Shown here piece by piece: positions 8,896 through 21,110 of a stretch of DNA of 64,000 nucleotides. The notes under the pieces were generated by a model. The model was not told the origin of the DNA and made no database searches. It was given only the letters and a program-made list of their open reading frames with translations. The stretch lies in the NCBI GenBank assembly GCA_036362985.1, contig JAYGXS010000003.1:87038942-87102941 (forward strand), read 5' to 3'. Each line of letters starts with the position of its first letter. Within the stretch, counting starts at the first letter, position 1. Origin of the DNA: Ligula intestinalis. Taxonomy: Eukaryota; Platyhelminthes; Cestoda; Diphyllobothriidea; Diphyllobothriidae. The position numbers and the translations under genes are program-made.

Positions 8896-11800
8896 GCGTG
8901 AAAACAATTAGACACTGAAAAAATAAATACAGTTCTGCAAATCCTACCAACAAGTTTCAGGATGAAATTTAACTGGGTAGTTTGGAATATATCTGGATTT
9001 AATAATAAAAGGGTTTTTTGGAAAACTGTCCTCGTATTTAAAGTTATTGGTGAAAACAGGTTCCCATTTTTGCGAAGTCATGAGTATGTTTATAGAAAAT
9101 ATATTTCGTATGCTTAAAGGAAAGACAGGACGTAACGTTCTTTATATATAAATTGTGCTCTGGAAGAAAACAATCAATAAAAAAGGGGGAATCATAATCC
9201 ATTTCAGTACGGAAAAAGTGTGTGCCAATTATATTTAATTATTCCGTAAATTGTTTTTGCAAAAAATGCAGTAACACATTTTTTATTAGTAGAACATGTT
9301 CTTTTACCGCACAGCTGGCTCTAGGCTTTAACGAATGTGTTATGTGTTAGCGCAAAGACAGCTTTTAAGGAGGCCTTATTGAATATAAGTAATGTGGAAA
9401 CATAGTTTTTTGTAAACTATACGTTCAATCAAGCATGTTTCAGAAACGGAACACACAGAATAATAAAAATTATTTCAAAAATGATGAAATATGTGCCAGC
9501 TTTTTAAACAGTTTTACGCCTCTTACTGATCTTGAAATTAAGCCCCTTAGGTGGAAAGTACTCCGCTTTTCAGTGGAAGGTATTTTCTTCCATCGCAAGT
9601 CAAATGTTATCGTACTACTTCCTATAAAGTATATAAATTGTCAAAAGTCCACAATTTGTCTGTTAGATTACCTTGGAAAAATTTAGCATACGCTTCAAAA
9701 TTTTCAGCTAAATATCCAATAAAAGCACTTTTTTTAAAAAGATTATCTATCAGAAAAAACTTTTTTTCATTAATCTGAGGAATAACAATATGTGTTGCAT
9801 CTAGCAGACATGCTGTATGCTCGAAAATGTGTTTTGCTGTTTTTATGTATTTTTAACTTCGGCCAACACGGCCATCTGCATAGAGAATGGTATCCGAATT
9901 CTCATTTTTTTGGTAAATTCTGTTAAAATAAATCGTATTTTGATCGGTTTGATGTCAACCTCTAAGACATGGCCAATAAATAAACTTATGAATGAAAACA
10001 GCGAAAATAGCAAAACAAATAGAGAGACTTTATTCTCTGCTATTCAATAACTTTGCATCCAATCATTACCACATATACAACATACTTTGCCTAAAGGTGA
10101 ATTATTTTGTATATGGAAAGTGGCTGTTACTGTTTTATACTCAACAAACTATTTGAATTTATTGCTCTAATTGATAGCTATTGTTGATGTCTCCACAATC
10201 TTGGAATTATCGACAAAATTTTATTTTTCTTAACCAACACTTATTTCTTCTTATTGTGCTTTTAAGTACATAATATGCCTAATATTGCTCATATTTACTC
10301 AAAAGTTTTGGTAAATGCGATCCCGCTGGCATGAAAGGAATAATAAAACATTAAAAAACATTTAAAAAATTGCTTGCAGCACTTGCAGAACTGTAAATAC
10401 AAGTCGCTATTTTGCTGAAATTCATCTGTGCATATGACCTTTTTTGCTTGTAAACAGAAGGCCACCATCTCTGAGTTAAAAACTCCCCCTTAGGTATTTT
10501 TTGTACAGTGATCTTCTTGGTCACCAATTTATTCATCTGGCACACTTTGTTATTTACTATAATTATCTATATGACTGTCTGCGATGTATCTAGACTGAGA
10601 TTCAAGGCACAACAGGAATTGTAAAAACGATAGGATAGGATAGAACGCAGCAGGCGTTTGCTCAGTAAATAACTTTTATGCGTATGGCCTCGTGTTAATC
10701 AACAATTTTGTAACTTTATCAATTTGGGTAGAGCCTTTCCTTCATTAACAAAGCTGAATGTCCTTTTTAATTCATGCCGGTCGTTACTAGTGAGCTGCTG
10801 GAATTTATGACATCTTAGATTGGCAAACATTCCAATGCCGAATTCACCATCTCTCACCTTATTTTGCCAATTCTCAAGATATTGAGGTAACAGTTTAAAC
10901 ATCGATCCACTATTTCGTTAAATGGGCATCAAGAGATTGTAGAGGTTTTTAAAATAGGCGTTTACCATTCTTCGTAGACGTGAGGTTCACTGGCAATCAG
11001 CCGCTCGCAACGACAAAAACGCAGTTAAAGCTGTTGCTGAAATTATTTATCATCGGACCTCGTCCAAACGACGTCACGAAATCCGTCCTTTACTTAATGG
11101 ACACATCAAAGTAATTCTCAAAGAAACTGACACGGCTAAGTTGTGAAGTGCAGTCATTGTAAAATATCTTAATGCGGAATCTGAACCAGATTTATAGTTT
11201 TAACAATACTAAGGCCATATTATTAGTACCATTTAGTTCTCCATATAATAAATTCGTAAGTGTTCACTTAGCCTAAACATCGCTTTCTTTGGAAGCTGAT
11301 GGCATTCCCATTTCGGGTGCTTAGACATTGTCGAGCATCCTCTTGGCTGCTTAGCCATATGTTCCCTTAAGTGTTTGTATTCCTGACTCGAAGAGAAGAT
11401 GATACATCATTTGACAAAGACCCACCTCCCCAATGGAGGTCAGTGTGAGTTTCTTGAAATAAAAATATCTTGTGACACTTGCCAGACCTCAGTTTATTAT
11501 GTGGTGCAATGTTATTACGGTGGTTTGCCCTGTATTCAGTCTGTGCTGAGTTCACTCAGGCCTTTGATTGGATTGAACATTATATCCTCCTTCTGAAACG
11601 TGCCAATTTGTCATCGGTATAAAAGATACTGAATGTACTATCGCTTAGTAAGATGCTTGTACACAACCAGATAAAATGTAAATGAAAGCTGGTGTGAAGT
11701 TTACATATGTCAATTAATTTTTCGCCAAATGTATTTTAAGTTTTAGCAATTTCTCGTAGGAAACGATGGTTAAAGGGGTTTTCCTGGCGGAGAGTTACAA

Positions 11801-12098
11801 TGCATAGTGGTATATGGGTTACTTATTGATGAAAGACTTTTTATTTTGTTGTTTCGAGGAAGGAAATGTTTTCCATGAGGAAAAAACTACAAGAGGCCGC
11901 GGGAAAGAGGCTCAACTAAATTTTCCACTTAATGATAACGTCTACAAATTTCCTTAATTCCATCTATATTACGTCCGCAATAAAAGCCCATAGAAGCACT
12001 GCTTCCGTAGGATAAACTGCTGGGGCTAGGGTATATGTTGTGTTCTTCTTAAACAACCTTTGTTAGCTTTTGTTAACGTTGTCACTTCCCTTCCTAAG
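8896..12098. other. A+T-rich intergenic stretch with short chance ORFs
   Basis: Open frames at 9435-10050 and 10351-10545 have low-complexity A+T-driven composition and no recognisable motifs. The only hint is at 10699-10902 (listed separately). At 11399-11593 a frame contains SVYYVVQC, faintly like a PLE endonuclease start but without the following YIG motif. I see no exon, RNA gene or repeat I can support. Confidence 0.5.
10699..10902 (-). pseudogene. Possible LINE 3' coding remnant
   Basis: The minus-strand frame contains LRCHKFQQL, then FSFVNEGKALPKLIK. The layout matches the C-terminus of APE-type LINE ORF2 proteins (LRGH..KL, then FFS.RVIN.WN.LP). The match is only to the pattern of spacing, and the tryptophan is absent. 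It might be coincidence. Confidence 0.3.
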
Positions 12099-12222
12099 GA
12101 CGAGCGATCAGTGGTTGTGATCTTTGACCTTCTCGAAACCTTTGACAACGTATCGCATAGACGTCTGTGGGTACAACTGGAAGCCCTCGGCATCTGGTCT
12201 CCTCTTCTTGACTACAGTTGAA
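12099..12222 (+). pseudogene. Reverse transcriptase motif A fragment
   Basis: The frame reads SVVVIFDLLETFDNVSHRRL, followed by LWVQLEALGIWSPLLDY and a stop. The DLxxxFDxVxHxRLW pattern is RT motif A/block 2 of non-LTR retrotransposons. No flanking motif B or YxDD box is found in frame, so this is a short orphan fragment, 5'- and 3'-truncated. Confidence 0.65.
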
Positions 12223-13984
12223 TCCAGTTAGTCTGACCACATTTAGAAACTGATCCTAACCGTATAACTTATAGTTTTAGAGATACGTCTAATATATAAT
12301 TTTATAAAATTCGTTCAGATCGGCTTACGCGATCAGGTTGAAGTGTCACCTGGTAGATCTATTTTACTTCCTCCAGGTTAAGTGCAGGGTGTTTTTGCGT
12401 CGCCGAAATAGTTCAACCCCTGCCATTTCAAGATGCTTTTTTTTAAATATCCCCCATTATTCACATCTTATTAAGTGAAACGAACAAAGCAGCACTATCG
12501 CCTCATATGCTTTTAATTTATGCAAAGGCTGCCGATATATTACAAAGTTTAATAAAATAAAACCCCTACCGCATGCTTGTTCTCATTATCCTAGAACACT
12601 GCTGCCATGTCATTGGCCACATAAATGCCTATGGCTGTAGCAAGCTTGAAACTTTGTATACTTTTCACCATAGAAAATGTTTCTCTTCGTCGATCTACTG
12701 TTTTTGTATACGAAAAGATGTCAATTTGGAAACATGGCAGTTGTTGAGGATACACTAGCCGAGAACAGCCTTCATTTTCTAATTGGAGCTAATTTTAGCC
12801 CACTTCTTCCACAAATCACTGGTCTCCCTCCGACATTTAAACCTTATGCCACTCGTTATTCCTAAGTGGTTGATGTCTTTACGTTGTGCTGAAAATCTAC
12901 TTATTTTCGTTTCTTTGCTTTTAACGATGTCATGCTCTAGAAAATTATTCCCCTCGAAATCAGGCTACTGTGTTTTTGAGCAAACTTATGCAACAAATAA
13001 TCTTCGGAATATCTAAGCCCCTGTTATCGGTCTATTTTGAAAACACACAAATTGTGTACTTCGAAAAGGATCCTCGTTTATTAGAGGAATTTTTCATTTA
13101 TGCATATTTTATCCTCTATTAAGTGATCCTTGCAGCAGTGCTTCGTCCTTAACACTTTCGAACCATTAATTCCAAACGTTGACAACTGTTCTCCACTCTC
13201 CGTATTAAAACCCTGACTATGGGATTCACCGTCTCTGATGATGATCCCGGCGGTTCTCCTGGATTCGCCAGCTTGTTAGTTAACTCGGCAGATCTCAGGG
13301 TTGCATCTTCGGCCTTATGGTGGTGAGATTGTGATCTAAATTGTATCCTTTTGGTTTCGAACCTGCTGTACGTGATGAACTTTTCTGTCTAACATGCCTG
13401 CTGTTTGAACTAGTATCCAGTTGGATAGTTTGGGACCGATATAAGCGGCCTCTGCTGTTATACACATTTTTTTCCACTGAAAAGAAGAATTTTTTGAACT
13501 CGCATAAGCCCTTTTCAGCAGTTTTTTCTCTTAGTATCGAAAGAGTCCTGCAAACCGATGTCTGCCCCTACATTAATGAGAGCGTTTTTTTTCATTGAAA
13601 TGAATCTTTCTTAGTTCACCATATTTTGCAGAAAGTGTTCATTGCAATTGTAAGTGACAATATGCTGGGAGGTATTAAGCGGTCTACCTATATTACATAA
13701 CTCCTTTAATTCGTATGTGGTTGTCCACGTTGTCTTCCGATTACCCGCGTCACTAAGGTTGCAATGAGGTGGCCTTCTGGACATGACGTATAAGTGTTAT
13801 AAAATTTAGTACCAGATGATTAAGAGGAGTTTAAATACGAAAATGTGCACGCTATGGGATGTTTGAAGTTGTGTATAATTGTGTAAGACATAGGCTTCAT
13901 GTTGCTCGACATTGTGACGCAAAATATTTATTGCAGCTCTGTGAAATGTGCCTTAAAAATTGCTTAAAATCATCGATCGTTTCC
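12223..13984. other. No supported gene
   Basis: A+T-rich sequence with short ORFs only. A GGTTTCGAACCTG string near 13354 resembles a tRNA B box, but no matching A box or acceptor stem is found around it, so no tRNA or SINE is called. Confidence 0.45.
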
Positions 13985-14224
13985 TGTAATAACTGCTTGC
14001 TTAGCACCATAATTGTACCCGAGAAGGAAATTTGCACCCAGCCAAAAAACGATAAGTCGACTGATTAGTCTTCCCAGGGTCCGTAACATAGCATCGCACA
14101 TCGGAAAATGTTTTTGCCAAAGGAGAAGCTTCAAGGTAAGTTTGCTGCGCAAAAGTTCTTTTAACACCAAAAAAACTTCAGCTCGCAGCATGTCTGTAAC
14201 GTTCCCATCCATTTGCAAAACCAC
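13985..14224 (-). repeat. Dispersed repeat with degenerate ORF, copy 1 (partner at 62955-63105 plus)
   Basis: Minus-strand translation includes LLLWQKHFPMCDAMLRTLGR; the plus strand at 62955-63105 gives ILFWRKDFSMYDDMLHIIGR. DNA similarity continues across about 140 bp (TTTGGC-AAAA-ATTTT, GATG-TATGTTAC). The family is unknown. The open frame extends upstream on the minus strand (to about 14224), where residues such as MLRAEVFLVLKELL suggest a once-coding sequence. Confidence 0.55.
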
Positions 14225-15900
14225 CCTTCAATGGAGCACATTTGTAGAAAAATGTTTTGGCTTGTTAAATGTCAGCATTGTTTTCGTGTCCAGTTTGACA
14301 GATTGCAGGTAGGTCAGCCGCGCACTTCCCATCACACGCTTCAGTTGTCTAGAAATTTGGGAAACAAAATTTATCAAATCTTGTGAACATGGCAGATAGG
14401 GTGAGTATGTGTGCCTGGAACAGGGCTCCTAGTAAAGGTAGCATTTTGCCAAAGTCCCACAGGGTGCTGGCTGAACCGAAGCCCGACCCAACTTGTTTTA
14501 ACATAAGCTTCTGTATCGAAGATAAAGCAAGCCCTGAACGTACATGAACGTACATGAACGATAACACAAACTCGTCATAAGTCAGCGATGTGATTGTTGG
14601 CAGGGTGCAAGTGCTCATTGTCTATTCTGTCTGTTTTTTTCCAATAATTGTGACAGTGTTAAACATATCAATATGTCGGTCAGACGAGCGATGTTCAAGA
14701 ACCGAGCTGCAGTATAGTACCCTAAAGCAATGCATATCATGTGGTTGCTGCTTTATTTCCTGTTTATGAAACAGAGACAACGAGCTGCCCTTCGTTCGTT
14801 TCCCAACACTTACAACTCTTAATAAGATGCTTGGCAAAAGAGTACCATGGTGATTGAACTTCCACGTGCATTTAAAAGTAGAGTGACAGTTTATGAAATT
14901 TTGGTTAAACTATCAAGTGTTGTTTCGCTCAAAACCCCTAAGACAACCTTCTCTCAAAATAAAGTACAGCTATATCTTCAAAAAGATTTATTGAAAACCA
15001 CATGAAGTAATAATAACTCGATAATAATGCCCACGATTCTGCAAAGACTGGTTAATTGTTAAACGTTTCTGTTATCATCACATCAGTCAGGACTCACAAT
15101 TGAGGGCTTGCTGGTGTAGCTGTGGGAGCCGCACAATTTGGGGACGTCAAAATGAGAAGTATTTTGTCATTTCTTGAATGCATTTCTAAGGCATTTGTTA
15201 ACATTTTGCTAAAAAAACTCCAAGGGAATTTCTCCAAAAATTAGTATTTAGTAAATCTGCAGACGCATGCACACTTCATGGTTATCTTCAGGAGAGTGGA
15301 TGAATATGCACCAGATCTGCTGACATGAAGTTTTCTTCTATAAGTAAGCAATGAAAATGATCGATTAAGATAATGGATATTGTACTTGCTATACTTCGGA
15401 AGACTGAACCCTGTGATCCGCCGATTGCTTAATGTCCATGGACTCCACGTCGAGCAGGTATACGTTACTTTGAGCAAAGTTATATAATTCAAACGAACAC
15501 TGTCAACAACATATTTTCCTAGACAAGAACTTGCGTAATGCGAAATAAACTGTATGCCATGAATAATATTTTCTCGGAAATTCCTGATGAGAACATGTGA
15601 GATCGAAATGTCACTTACGATTTTAAATATTTTCGTTGGTGCTTGACATCTGGTTTCTGAGATAGTGATTGATTTTAACTACGGTGTCAGTTTCAAAGCA
15701 CCTCAACCCAATTGTAAACTACGGTACCACTGCCTGGTTTACCACACGAGCAACGACATTTTTTGAAGTTAAAAACTTTAAAATTATTCTGTCAATACAC
15801 CTACGGCCCCCTCTCTAATCTGCTGCAGTCGATTTAGTAGAACTGCACGTAGGTGTTACCCTGCTTAACCTGACTTGCTTTCATTCGAAGGTTTTAATTT
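14225..15900. other. Unassigned; includes an ORF with hydrophobic segment on the minus strand
   Basis: The minus-strand frame 14349-14618 (89 codons) has GSGFGSASTLWDFGKMLPLL followed by further hydrophobic residues, and contains a small duplication (ACGTACATGA repeated near 14540). It lies just upstream, in minus orientation, of the dispersed repeat at 13985-14224 and might belong to the same element. No family is recognised. The rest, to 15900, has nothing I can support. Confidence 0.4.
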
Positions 15901-15909
15901 AGGAATGAT

Positions 15910-16215
15910 AAGAGGAAATCCTGCTTGGGCAGTCAACTTGCTCCCGTATTGGTGGATTCCATATGAGCGAAAAATTGAGCAAGTACTATCTAACCAAGTG
16001 TGATTAAACTCATAGCGTGAAGCTGGCGTTTGTAGCTTAGCGGTAGAGCATAAGCATCCTCCAAAGGCTTTCTCACATGAGCTGGTTCAAATCCCGCCAA
16101 ATGCCTAGAGTTTTTCACACTTGGGTCAGCTTTAATGAGGCAAATCTGCCAAACCAACTTAATGAGAGGAGGAGTTTTTCCCTTCCGCAGCTGGTGAAAT
16201 AAGACTGATTTTGAA
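15910..16215 (+). mobile_element. SINE with tRNA-related head, copy 1
   Basis: An RNA polymerase III promoter is visible: A box TAGCTTAGCGG at 16033-16043 and B box GGTTCAAATCC at 16084-16094. The flanks GGCGTTT (16025-16031) and AAATGCC (16099-16105) would pair as a tRNA acceptor stem, but the anticodon arm does not fold properly. Homology to 27960-28215 covers both the tRNA-like part and about 100 bp on either side (ACATATGAG-type block, AAGTGTGATTAAA, GCAAATCTGCCAAACC). A third, shortened copy is at 38428-38597. So this is a repeat family, not a tRNA gene. Confidence 0.75.
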
Positions 16216-17504
16216 GGCAGTGGCAACGGCTCAATCATCACTTTAAACTGAATGGAAGCTGCCGGCAAATTACGACGCAACTAATATACGGCAGTACACT
16301 GGTAACATAAACGGTGAAGGCCCACATTTCTTGTCGTTGGTGGAACCACGCCAGAATGCCACCAACTATGTCCACACCTTAAACTCATTGAAGCCATCTA
16401 CCAAATAGCTAGCTGGCGTAAGGGCTACGGTCATCCATACTAATTAGCCCGTTTTGCTCAATGCAGCTGAGATTGCAACATGCCCTTAGGTAAGTCAGGG
16501 TTCTTATGTATTGGCTCTTGCCGTTTTGTGCGTTAACAGAACCTTAAATAACTCTGGTTTGTTTCGGCAGATAATGTGAAGGAGAATGGTGTGAGATAAC
16601 ATTATTTTAAGGACTGCCGCCACACTCGATTTTAAAATACCCGCCTCTGCGTAAGCGCGTCGTGAGTTTTGAACTACAGTTATATATTTGAAGAAAAGAA
16701 GAGGTCCTTCTGAAAAAGCAAGACGTACTCATGAACTTTTACAACACTAACCTCCCCAAAATTTACTTCATAAGCAGGATGTTCCTTATTTTGTATTATT
16801 GCATGAGAAGATCCGGTGTCAACCACATATAGTTTGCGTCTTCTAAGAAGACAGGAGTCAAAGGAATCCGAAGTTATTTACGCTAGGGACTCCTACGTTC
16901 ACTAATATGTGTGAAAAACACCCTGTTAAGAGGATGAAAGTTAGGATTATTTTGTACTTATCATGTGGCCCTGAAAAAGCCAAAACGCACAGGGTTAAAA
17001 TATAGGACGAGTAGGTTTTCTTATTATGCTAATCTGTGAATGGAATCGATTACTTTAAAATACAACTAAATATAGCCTCCACATACAGTACTTGTAGGAA
17101 TTAATGCATTGAGAAAGCTCAAGACTGAATAAAAGCCTTCTCGTTCAAGCCAGTTTCATGTTCAAAAACGACTGCCGATTAACCGCATTGATTTGTCTAT
17201 TGGCCTGGACACGAGATCTCTTAAAACAATCCATCTTCCTAAATAAGAAACAACAACATTGATTATTTTTTAAGATGCAAACCAATCAATTGTGAGGAAA
17301 CACTAAGTCTTAGGGATGAAGGCATAAACCATAAAACTAGGTAAAGAGTGCTTTGAATTATAGACGTACACACCAATCATTTGGCACTAGTGCCAATACC
17401 CTTGAGGGCATCAGCAACGAAATGGGTGTCATTTAAAAGGATCTGGGGCAATTACCTTCGATGGACGTCTGGAGCTGACTGCGCAAGGCTCTGTACACCA
17501 ACAG
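16216..17504. other. No supported gene
   Basis: A+T-rich sequence without domain, repeat or RNA motif that I can identify. Confidence 0.5.
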
Positions 17505-18367
17505 TTACACGATACATCGGCTGATTGAATTATCATTCACTGCCCAGACTCCAATAAATGTCAAGCTCGTTTTTTGCGACGTACGCGAGTACCCTGACAG
17601 CCGTGAAGTTGAACTCATAGTTTGTTTCATAGGTATGCATTGCAGAGTGTGTGAATTATTCTGTAAAATGAAAAAAAAAATTCTCGGGTGCATGCTTGTC
17701 TCACTTGCACGTAACTTGACAGTGTGTCCTCGCAAAAAAGTGCTAGCGGTTAACTTGAAGAAATGCTTGGATGCAAATCAACAACCCCAACCTCACAGCC
17801 ACGTACATTTGCATAGGCCAGGGAAACGTGTCAAGATAGGAAAGCAGGTTACCTTATGTACATACAAATAAGGTCGCCTGCCGTTGAACGCTTTCATGAG
17901 TTTGTTGGTCATTGCGCGTCAATTCTTTCCATGCTTGGATGGCAAATCGCAATTGCGCTTGCAGGATTACGCTGGAGACCTTGCCAACAACTACTTTATC
18001 GGACTTAGCAAGTGCGGCATTGATGAGACACAGGCTAGATGTTGTTAATTTGGCCACCTCTATGCAGTAGAGTGCTGCATAAGGTTAACACATGATCCAA
18101 AATCCCAGATCGTTCCGAAGCTCTACCTATGACAACGACGTCTGATTTGAATAATACGGCCTTCGGTGGGCAGTGTGCACTATGCTGCATTTTGCCACAC
18201 TGACTGCCAGGAACCAATGTTTCGATTTTTGCTCTAGTCAATTCAAATGTCTGTTGATTAAATTCATAATCATGGTTGTGTAGGACATTGCAAACTTTCA
18301 AGACGTCAGCAAACATAACGATTTCGCCAAGATCGGAATCTTGGGGAACCGCTCCATAATCTGCCAC
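17505..18367 (-). pseudogene. LINE (APE-type non-LTR) ORF2 fragment, RT thumb to C-terminus
   Basis: Minus-strand order: MFADVLKVCNVLHN (YxDD region, FADD changed to FADV, near 18310); SERSGILDHVL; AKLTTSSLCLINAAL; QLRFAIQAWKELTRND and VQRQATLFV (thumb, like YAIQAW..VQRRATKLV of CR1-like LINEs); then GHTVKLRASETSMHPRIFFF (C-terminal block). Frames change between blocks and the catalytic aspartate pair is lost, so it is a dead, 5'-truncated copy. A motif-B-like DSPQG on the plus strand near 18850 is unrelated in orientation. Confidence 0.7.
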
Positions 18368-19410
18368 ATCACTAAATCACTAATCTGCAAAATTAAGAAT
18401 CTGAAACGGAATGGTCCAGGAGTTTTCGATTGACTGCAAATGCTGCGCTGTACCCTTATTCGACAGACCTTGCATCTTCCTTCCCAAAGCTGAATTTAAA
18501 AAAACCAAATGAGTGAGTAGATCGCGACAGAAAGTCCATGTTTTTGTTGCTTATTGTGCAATGAACGGCTAAAAGATAAAATTATAAGTGTTTCCTTCAA
18601 GCAGTGGCGCACTTTAAAGAACATGAGTTCCACCATGTCAACTACTGCAGCTTACGTCAACATACATCGAAAAACCAATGAATTGCACTTGCTTATACTT
18701 TATGTGAACTAACTGAAGATCAGACGCCTCGGCTCCATCCGAAATGAATTAAGGCTTTTGCTTCTTACTTTGGTATTTCGCATTAATCTGTGATGGTAAA
18801 TAGCAAAGGTATCTCTATGGTAGACGGCAACTTCTGAGTCCACAAAATCCTGTCTGACTCTCCTCAAGGGTAGGTGGAGTACGCGCAGTTATCTTTACTG
18901 GAAAGTCTTTTGAAAACACAATATGCTTTCTAAAGCATCAAACGTGCATCGCAGTGCCCCTAGTATTAACAAACAAAATGCAGTTTTTATCGCTGTACCC
19001 ATAAGGAGAAGGCACAAATGCTCATGAGTGGTTTTCTTGAAAATTCTTGTTTTAATCTGGATACAACATTTTCGACGCGCGCAAAAACCGATCTGATTAC
19101 TGACAATGACGTCATTGAGGCTTCTAAGGTTGACCGTGTGCATACGAATATTCACGCAATTTTTTCCCAGGCATCTTTTCTGGTAAGAGTTCAGCGAATA
19201 TACTTGCAGGGTCAGTACCTTCTCGAGCAGTAAGTAGAGCGAACGCTACCGTAAACGCTGAACACTTGCAAATGCAAATAAATCACACGTACAACTATTA
19301 GATGGCTTTTTGTTTCCAAATCTCGACAGTTTGCAATATTTTAAAAACTTTTTCGTTCAACCACTCAGAAAATGTTGCTCTGACGAAGAAGATACTATGA
19401 CTGGAACAAG
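18368..19410. other. No supported gene
   Basis: Short ORFs on both strands only. Plus-strand LSDSPQG followed by a stop near 18845-18870 vaguely resembles RT motif B but has no partners. The right end (CTGACGAAGAAGATAC near 19378) leads into the PLE-associated ribozyme-like motif. Confidence 0.45.
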
Positions 19411-19417
19411 GACTTTA

Positions 19418-19465
19418 TTTTCCTGACGTTTCGAATTCCCTCGGGAATCCTTAATCATAGATTTT
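19418..19465 (-). ncRNA. Decayed hammerhead motif at the 3' end of PLE family B
   Basis: On the minus strand there is a strong stem II (GGATTCC with GGAATTC, loop CGAG), then GAAACGTCAGG. The 5' core that should read CTGATGA reads CTATGATTA, so catalysis is not expected. Its GAAACGTC ends and position downstream of a PLE reading frame match the ribozymes at 5.8, 8.2 and 32.2 kb. Confidence 0.6.
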
Positions 19466-19591
19466 GATAATACATTCATGTTCATGCACAGATAGGGTGA
19501 AGCCATACACAGGCTGCACGGTATTTATAGTTCAAAGTGGTCATCCACGAGTGTGTGATGATTGCTAAATTATGAAGCCACCGCTTGGGTC

Positions 19592-21110
19592 TTAAAGGAT
19601 GCAGTACCTGCTTAACCCTTTTGCCCTCAACTCACTAATTATTGCAGTTTGATCGTCAGCGTCGGATGCGGGTTTGATAGTTTCAGGGCAATTATGCTCG
19701 CTGTCGTCGGAGTTAAGGCTGCGCCCAGTCCTTCCCATGTGACTGATTCTGTTGATCAGGAAATGTCTCAGTACACCGTATGGGAAGGCCAAATCGTTGT
19801 GTTTGCTGATGGGCTGTGAGCCTGAGAGCCATGAATCGAGCAGCTAGCGGCTTACGTGGTTTATCTACTCTTGCTAGGATTTCGGCCGTGTCAAAGTTGA
19901 AAATATGCCCGGGTCCCGTCCAGTGAGCTGCAACCTGGGTGTTAGCGTCTTTCATTCTCACCGCCACTGCATGTTTGGCCATTCGCGTCCACAGTAAACT
20001 CCCGGTTTAGCCGATGGAGGTGCTTGTCCACAACTGCACCACATCTGGTAAACGATTCCAGCCGCTTCCTGCTGCGGCAGTGAGTCTTTCGGTCTCATGA
20101 CTCGGCACCTGATGGTTGCTTCTGGCCTGTGCGCAACTGCAACTCCAAGCGGCATGAGTAAACGGCTAACTGCTTCCGATATATTCTTCACGTACGAAAG
20201 AGCTTGCTAAAATGTTGGGTCAGGTGGATGTGTTTTCTTCTTTCGTTTGCATATGGATTGGTTGACAAAGTTGCGCGTGGCATCTATTCGCTCTCAGTAC
20301 CCGTCAAAGATGTTGTAATTCAGCAACTTTGTCTTCAGCTTCGATGTAATGCATCTCAACACACGGGTGAAGCGCCTGTACGAAGCTGCATTTTTGACCA
20401 ATTCGGTGGTTTCGATCCTAGTTCAGGACTTGCATAGTGTTGGTTGCTTTCCTTAAGACTTCAGATTTTTAGGCCATAACCGTCTTTGCGGCAAGTGGTT
20501 ATTTTCTTCTTCCTCCATCGTAAATTGAATGTCGGGTAAGACCACGTTTAGACGTTCCCTGAATGTCATTACCTGATCCCGTTCAATAACGGTGAAGGTG
20601 TCGTCCACTTATCGAACCCAGAAGTTTGGTCTGTGGTGTCGGAAAAGCAGCGATTCAAACCGTTGCTGCACCGCCTCTGCTATGAGTCCGCAAATCAGCG
20701 AACCCATGGGTGTACCCTTCACCTGCTCGAATGCGATAACCACCATGAGGCAGAACATAAGGAGGCGAATAATTTAGGCGTGCCCGAGGCGATTCACCAT
20801 TTCATCGTATTTCTGTCGTAGGAGTAGTTGGATAGTCTCGACGGCCAGGTCCTGTGGAAAAGAAGTAAAAAGGGACGTGCCATCAAATGAAATCATTATA
20901 TGGTTTGGCTGGAGGCTGGCCCCTTTAAGATTCTCCAAGAATTGTATTGACGATCTGACAGCTATGTCTGTATAAGCGGTTAATAATTTGAGCCGTCGGA
21001 ACAGCCACTTTGCCAGTCCGTAGTTTGGAATTTCTTTGAGAGATTCCGTAAACACCGTTGATCGTGCAATATTTCGACACATGCGGAAGAGTTCTGTAGC
21101 TCAAGTTAAT
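19592..21110 (-). pseudogene. Penelope-like element, second family, RT + GIY-YIG, broken
   Basis: Minus-strand order: GLAKWLFRRLKLL (RT block), HIMISFDGTSLFTSFPQDLA (motif A, near 20890), KGTPMG and CGLIAEAVQQRFE (motif B, near 20710), RPNFWVR-stop-VDDTFTVIER (motif C, 20580-20625; the YVDD tyrosine codon is TAA at 20609-20611), FTMEEE, VAHRPEATIR, MRPKDSLP, GIVYQMWCSCG (GIY-YIG start near 20060), VAAHWTGPGHIFNFDTAEIL (GIY-YIG C-part near 19900). Several frameshifts exist. It is diverged from the 30.4 kb PLE (for example SFDGTSLFTS against SFDVVALFTS), so it belongs to another family. An HHR-like remnant follows it at 19418-19465. Confidence 0.82.

Noticed and set aside
13225..13265. CTGATGATGATCCC string as hammerhead core
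   Set aside because: No GAAA and no stem III follow.
13341..13365. B-box-like GGTTTCGAACCTG
   Set aside because: No A box at the right distance and no acceptor stem; not enough for a tRNA or SINE.
16025..16105. Possible tRNA gene
   Set aside because: A and B boxes and an acceptor stem are visible, but the anticodon arm does not fold with a 7-base loop, and the homology with 27960-28215 continues well outside the tRNA-like part, so it is a SINE head.
18780..18900. RT motif-B-like SDSPQG on the plus strand
   Set aside because: A stop follows directly and no other RT motif is in frame nearby.
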